Shown here: piece after piece, positions 61,821 through 64,000 of the stretch
Position numbering within the stretch: the first letter of the stretch is position 1
How the letters are laid out: every line of letters starts with the position of its first letter
Source of the DNA: Riemerella anatipestifer
GTDB taxonomy: Bacteria > Bacteroidota > Bacteroidia > Flavobacteriales > Weeksellaceae
Assembly: GCF_035666175.1 (NCBI RefSeq)
Contig: NZ_CP142016.1
Span: forward strand, 744,001 to 808,000
DNA: 64,000 nucleotides
Direction: 5' to 3'
Made by a program: the position numbers and the translations under genes
Notes under the pieces: model-generated
The model's input: the letters and a program-made list of their open reading frames with translations, nothing else
Database searches by the model: none
Told to the model about the DNA's origin: nothing

Positions 61821-63083
61821 CTATCTTTTTAAAAGTTGATATCCAATGTCGCAAGTTAGACATTTTTTCTGACTACAAAAGTTTTTATACTGAAATAAAT
61901 AAGCTTGGCTGTCCACCGCTGTCTTAATAGGAACTTTTAAAGCTTCCCACTGTTCTATGATACTATTTTTTTCTGGTTTAATATTTTGGTAAAAACCTAA
62001 AATAGTTTCGGAAATTTCTTCCTCCGAATGTTTATGATAAGTATATTTTAAAGGGAGAACCGCATTAAGAATAACTAAATCTATGAAACTCTTCGTCAGT
62101 TTTTTAACTGATTTTTTATCCGTTGGTTTTCCGAAATTATAATGATTATCCCAATACTCCGATGCTTTAATTGGTGTAAACAATTCATAAAGCTCCTCAA
62201 GGCAAGACGCTTTAATTATTTTTGAAAATAAATTTTGATGCAAATGGTAAAGATGTGCCAACTGAGACAGCCTTATTGTAGGAAAATTTGCAGGTCTTAA
62301 TCTTAAAAATTTAGGAGTCACAAAAGTATCATTCAGTTGATATTTGGCTTTCAAAAAATCAAACTCTCTTTTCCACATCTCGGTTTCCGTATCGGAAGGC
62401 TTTTCTAGCCAGCCACTCAACCCGAAAAATAAAGCTTCTAATTGATTTTGATGGTGCCTTATTTTATTTACAATAGCAAAACCTACACTTTCCGCCATTT
62501 GTTTGAAAATGGAAGCGTTGACTTTAAGTCCAAAAGCATACGCCAAATTTTGAAATAAAACTTCTTCGTAATTATTTTTAGTTTTAACGAGTTCTGTTTC
62601 TATTTCCAAAGACTTTTGGTCAAGTTTTTTGAGTAAAATTTCCTCTGAAAACTGAAACGGAATTTTAGAAACCTCTATCAACTTCTCACACGGAATAAAC
62701 TCATTTTGAGCCTTTAACTGCTGATATTTCTCTAGTGTAGAAATTTCCAAATAATCTTTAAGCTCTAATGTTGGGATATTTTTCCCAACTAGCTCTTCCA
62801 CATCTTTATCATGAGTGTAGACCACATGCAAAATAATATTATCGTATTGTCTATTCAAATGATGTTGATGCTGTTGATAATCCGAAGATTTCAAATGCAA
62901 TTCTATACTCCCTGCTAAAACAATATTTTGATATTTAATTTTAGCAAACAAAAAATCGGCTCCTTCATCAGAATTCCACTGACCAAAATCTAAGACCTCT
63001 ACCTTATTACCTTTAGTATCCTTAAAATCAAAAGTTTTAAAGATTTTAAAATTCCAAAGATATTGCAGTAGTTGCTCAGTCAT
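61821..63083 (-). CDS. DUF2851 family protein (420 aa)
   Basis: The start 'MTEQLLQYLWNFKIF' and the segments 'VLDFGQWNSDEGADFLFAKI' and 'SIELHLKSSDYQQHQHH' are typical of DUF2851 proteins, a bacteroidete group whose N-terminal part recalls nuclease folds. The function is not established. It ends with 'CLTCDIGYQLL', a short Cys-x2-Cys element. It lies 13 bp after bshA. Confidence 0.88.
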   Translation of the reverse strand: MTEQLLQYLWNFKIFKTFDFKDTKGNKVEVLDFGQWNSDEGADFLFAKIKYQNIVLAGSIELHLKSSDYQQHQHHLNRQYDNIILHVVYTHDKDVEELVGKNIPTLELKDYLEISTLEKYQQLKAQNEFIPCEKLIEVSKIPFQFSEEILLKKLDQKSLEIETELVKTKNNYEEVLFQNLAYAFGLKVNASIFKQMAESVGFAIVNKIRHHQNQLEALFFGLSGWLEKPSDTETEMWKREFDFLKAKYQLNDTFVTPKFLRLRPANFPTIRLSQLAHLYHLHQNLFSKIIKASCLEELYELFTPIKASEYWDNHYNFGKPTDKKSVKKLTKSFIDLVILNAVLPLKYTYHKHSEEEISETILGFYQNIKPEKNSIIEQWEALKVPIKTAVDSQAYLFQYKNFCSQKKCLTCDIGYQLLKR

Positions 63084-63096
63084 ACAAAGAGTAAAG

Positions 63097-64000
63097 TTAG
63101 CTTTTAAAAGATTCTATTGTTTCACGATACATTTGCTCGTATTGTGGAAGAATATTTTTTAAATCAAAACGCAGGGCTACTTCTTTTGCTTTTTCTTTCA
63201 TTTTTTGAAGCAAAGCATCGTCTTGCAAGAGATTGATGGTCTTTTTAGCCATAGTTTCCACATCGCCCACTTCCGTCAAAAAGCCTGTTTCTCCTTGTAT
63301 ATTTACCTCTGGTATCCCTCCTGCATTACTACTAATCACCGCATTCCCTGCCGCCATTGCTTCCAACGCTGCCAAACCAAAACTCTCCTGCTCAGAAGGA
63401 AGCAAAAACACATCAGTACATTTTAAAATTTGGTACAAATCATTAGTTTTACCTAAAATCCTTATTTTGTCTATAAGGTGTGGGTGAGCCATAAGAAAAT
63501 CGTTAACCAGCTCCATATCAGGACCTTCACCAATAATAACCAGTTTACTTGGCACTTTTTCCTGCACTCTTTTAAATACCTCTAACACATCAGGAATTCT
63601 CTTAACTTTTCTTAAATTAGAAACATGAATCAGTAGTTTTTCGTCATCTTCTGCAAACTGTCTTCTACAACAGCCTACAAAACTGTTATATAAATCGTTA
63701 TCAATAAAATTTGGAATAACTTGTATTTCTTTTTTAATAGTAAAGGCTTTTAAAGTATCTTTTTTAAGACTTTCCGAAACGGAAGTTACCGCATCTGAAT
63801 GATTGATAGAAAACTGAACCGCTGCCTTATAACTAGGATGTTGCCCCACCAAAGTAATATCGGTGCCGTGTAGTGTGGTAACTACAGGAATCAAAACACC
63901 TTCATCTTTCAGCATCTGCTTTGCCACAAAGGCTGCATAAGCATACGGAATAGCATAATGAGCATGTATGAGGTCTAATTTATAAAGTTTAACTACCTGA
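63097..64000 (-). CDS. bshA: N-acetyl-alpha-D-glucosaminyl L-malate synthase (partial, 5' end outside)
   Basis: A GT4 (GT-B) glycosyltransferase for the first step of bacillithiol synthesis. The visible part reads 'LDLIHAHYAIPYAYAAFVAK', 'VTTLHGTDITLVGQHPSY', 'HVSNLRKVKRI', 'LPSEQESFGLAALEAMA' and 'GGIPEV', all typical of BshA. The frame continues without a break to the window edge at 64000, so the ATG at 63927 is not the true start. It heads the operon with DUF2851, PspC and GNAT. Bacillithiol could feed the persulfide chemistry of the operon at 9254-11468. Confidence 0.93.
   Translation of the reverse strand, partial: QVVKLYKLDLIHAHYAIPYAYAAFVAKQMLKDEGVLIPVVTTLHGTDITLVGQHPSYKAAVQFSINHSDAVTSVSESLKKDTLKAFTIKKEIQVIPNFIDNDLYNSFVGCCRRQFAEDDEKLLIHVSNLRKVKRIPDVLEVFKRVQEKVPSKLVIIGEGPDMELVNDFLMAHPHLIDKIRILGKTNDLYQILKCTDVFLLPSEQESFGLAALEAMAAGNAVISSNAGGIPEVNIQGETGFLTEVGDVETMAKKTINLLQDDALLQKMKEKAKEVALRFDLKNILPQYEQMYRETIESFKS

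Overview
The window looks like chromosome of a low-GC Flavobacteriia/Weeksellaceae bacterium close to Riemerella anatipestifer. The grounds are recurring promoters of the Bacteroidota type (TTTG about 19-20 nt before TAnnTTTG), three GLPGLI-family secreted proteins, a flavobacterial 14-gene nuo operon with a short NuoG, BshA, and four near-identical 980-bp IS982-family elements that I recognise as ISRa1-like (assignment from memory, not searched).

Layout. 0-3.8 kb: secreted surface proteins and a HU-like protein behind a long structured leader. 3.8-8 kb: gcvP and a GLPGLI protein. 8.0-9.0 kb: IS copy 1, which truncates a rhodanese lipoprotein gene. 9-11.5 kb: sulfide/sulfite detoxification genes. 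11.5-20.5 kb: HerA-like ATPase, DnaQ-like exonuclease, recN, a GLPGLI gene, a frameshifted outer-membrane gene, a Zn peptidase and a GNAT-like gene. 20.6-33.8 kb: complete nuoA-N (respiratory complex I). 33.9-37.3 kb: tpx, an NAD(P)-binding protein, a J-domain protein and another GLPGLI gene. 37.5-38.5 kb: IS copy 2. 38.5-42.6 kb: a GC-richer accessory island. 42.6-43.6 kb: IS copy 3. 43.6-58.9 kb: ABC exporter, guaB, a small regulator with DUF4153-type membrane protein, malic enzyme, BadF-type kinase, TonB-type receptor, GtrA, PlsC, sugar MFS transporter and a DUF3810-like protein. 59-64 kb: a biosynthetic operon (bshA, DUF2851, PspC, GNAT, GT2) split by IS copy 4.

The most interesting part is the island at 38.5-41.3 kb. 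A FISUMP-type surface protein ends in a segment (39422-39612) duplicated without its gene 0.65 kb downstream (38576-38769). The two copies differ mainly where the downstream copy has adenine: by hand count 17 of about 59 adenines are changed against 6 of about 135 other bases. Many AAY codons of the downstream copy become Ser, Tyr, Gly, His, Asp or Ile. This is the signature of a diversity-generating retroelement (template and variable repeat). No reverse transcriptase is visible in the window; the place where one is usually found is now occupied by IS copy 2.

IS copies 1 and 2 are inverted relative to each other. The 8-bp sequence beside one end of copy 1 (AGACAAAT) is the reverse complement of the 8 bp beside the corresponding end of copy 2 (ATTTGTCT), whereas copies 3 and 4 each have ordinary 8-bp target duplications. 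The simplest reading is that the 28.5-kb block 8988-37483, including the whole nuo operon, was inverted by recombination between the two IS copies. A further deletion at copy 2 may have removed the end of the rhodanese gene and possibly the retroelement's reverse transcriptase.

The two surface-protein loci (0-3.7 kb and 39.4-42.6 kb) share a promoter of identical geometry and a leader of more than 500 nt with matching hairpins. One leader carries a (TG)17 tract that is almost absent in the other, a possible phase-variation switch.
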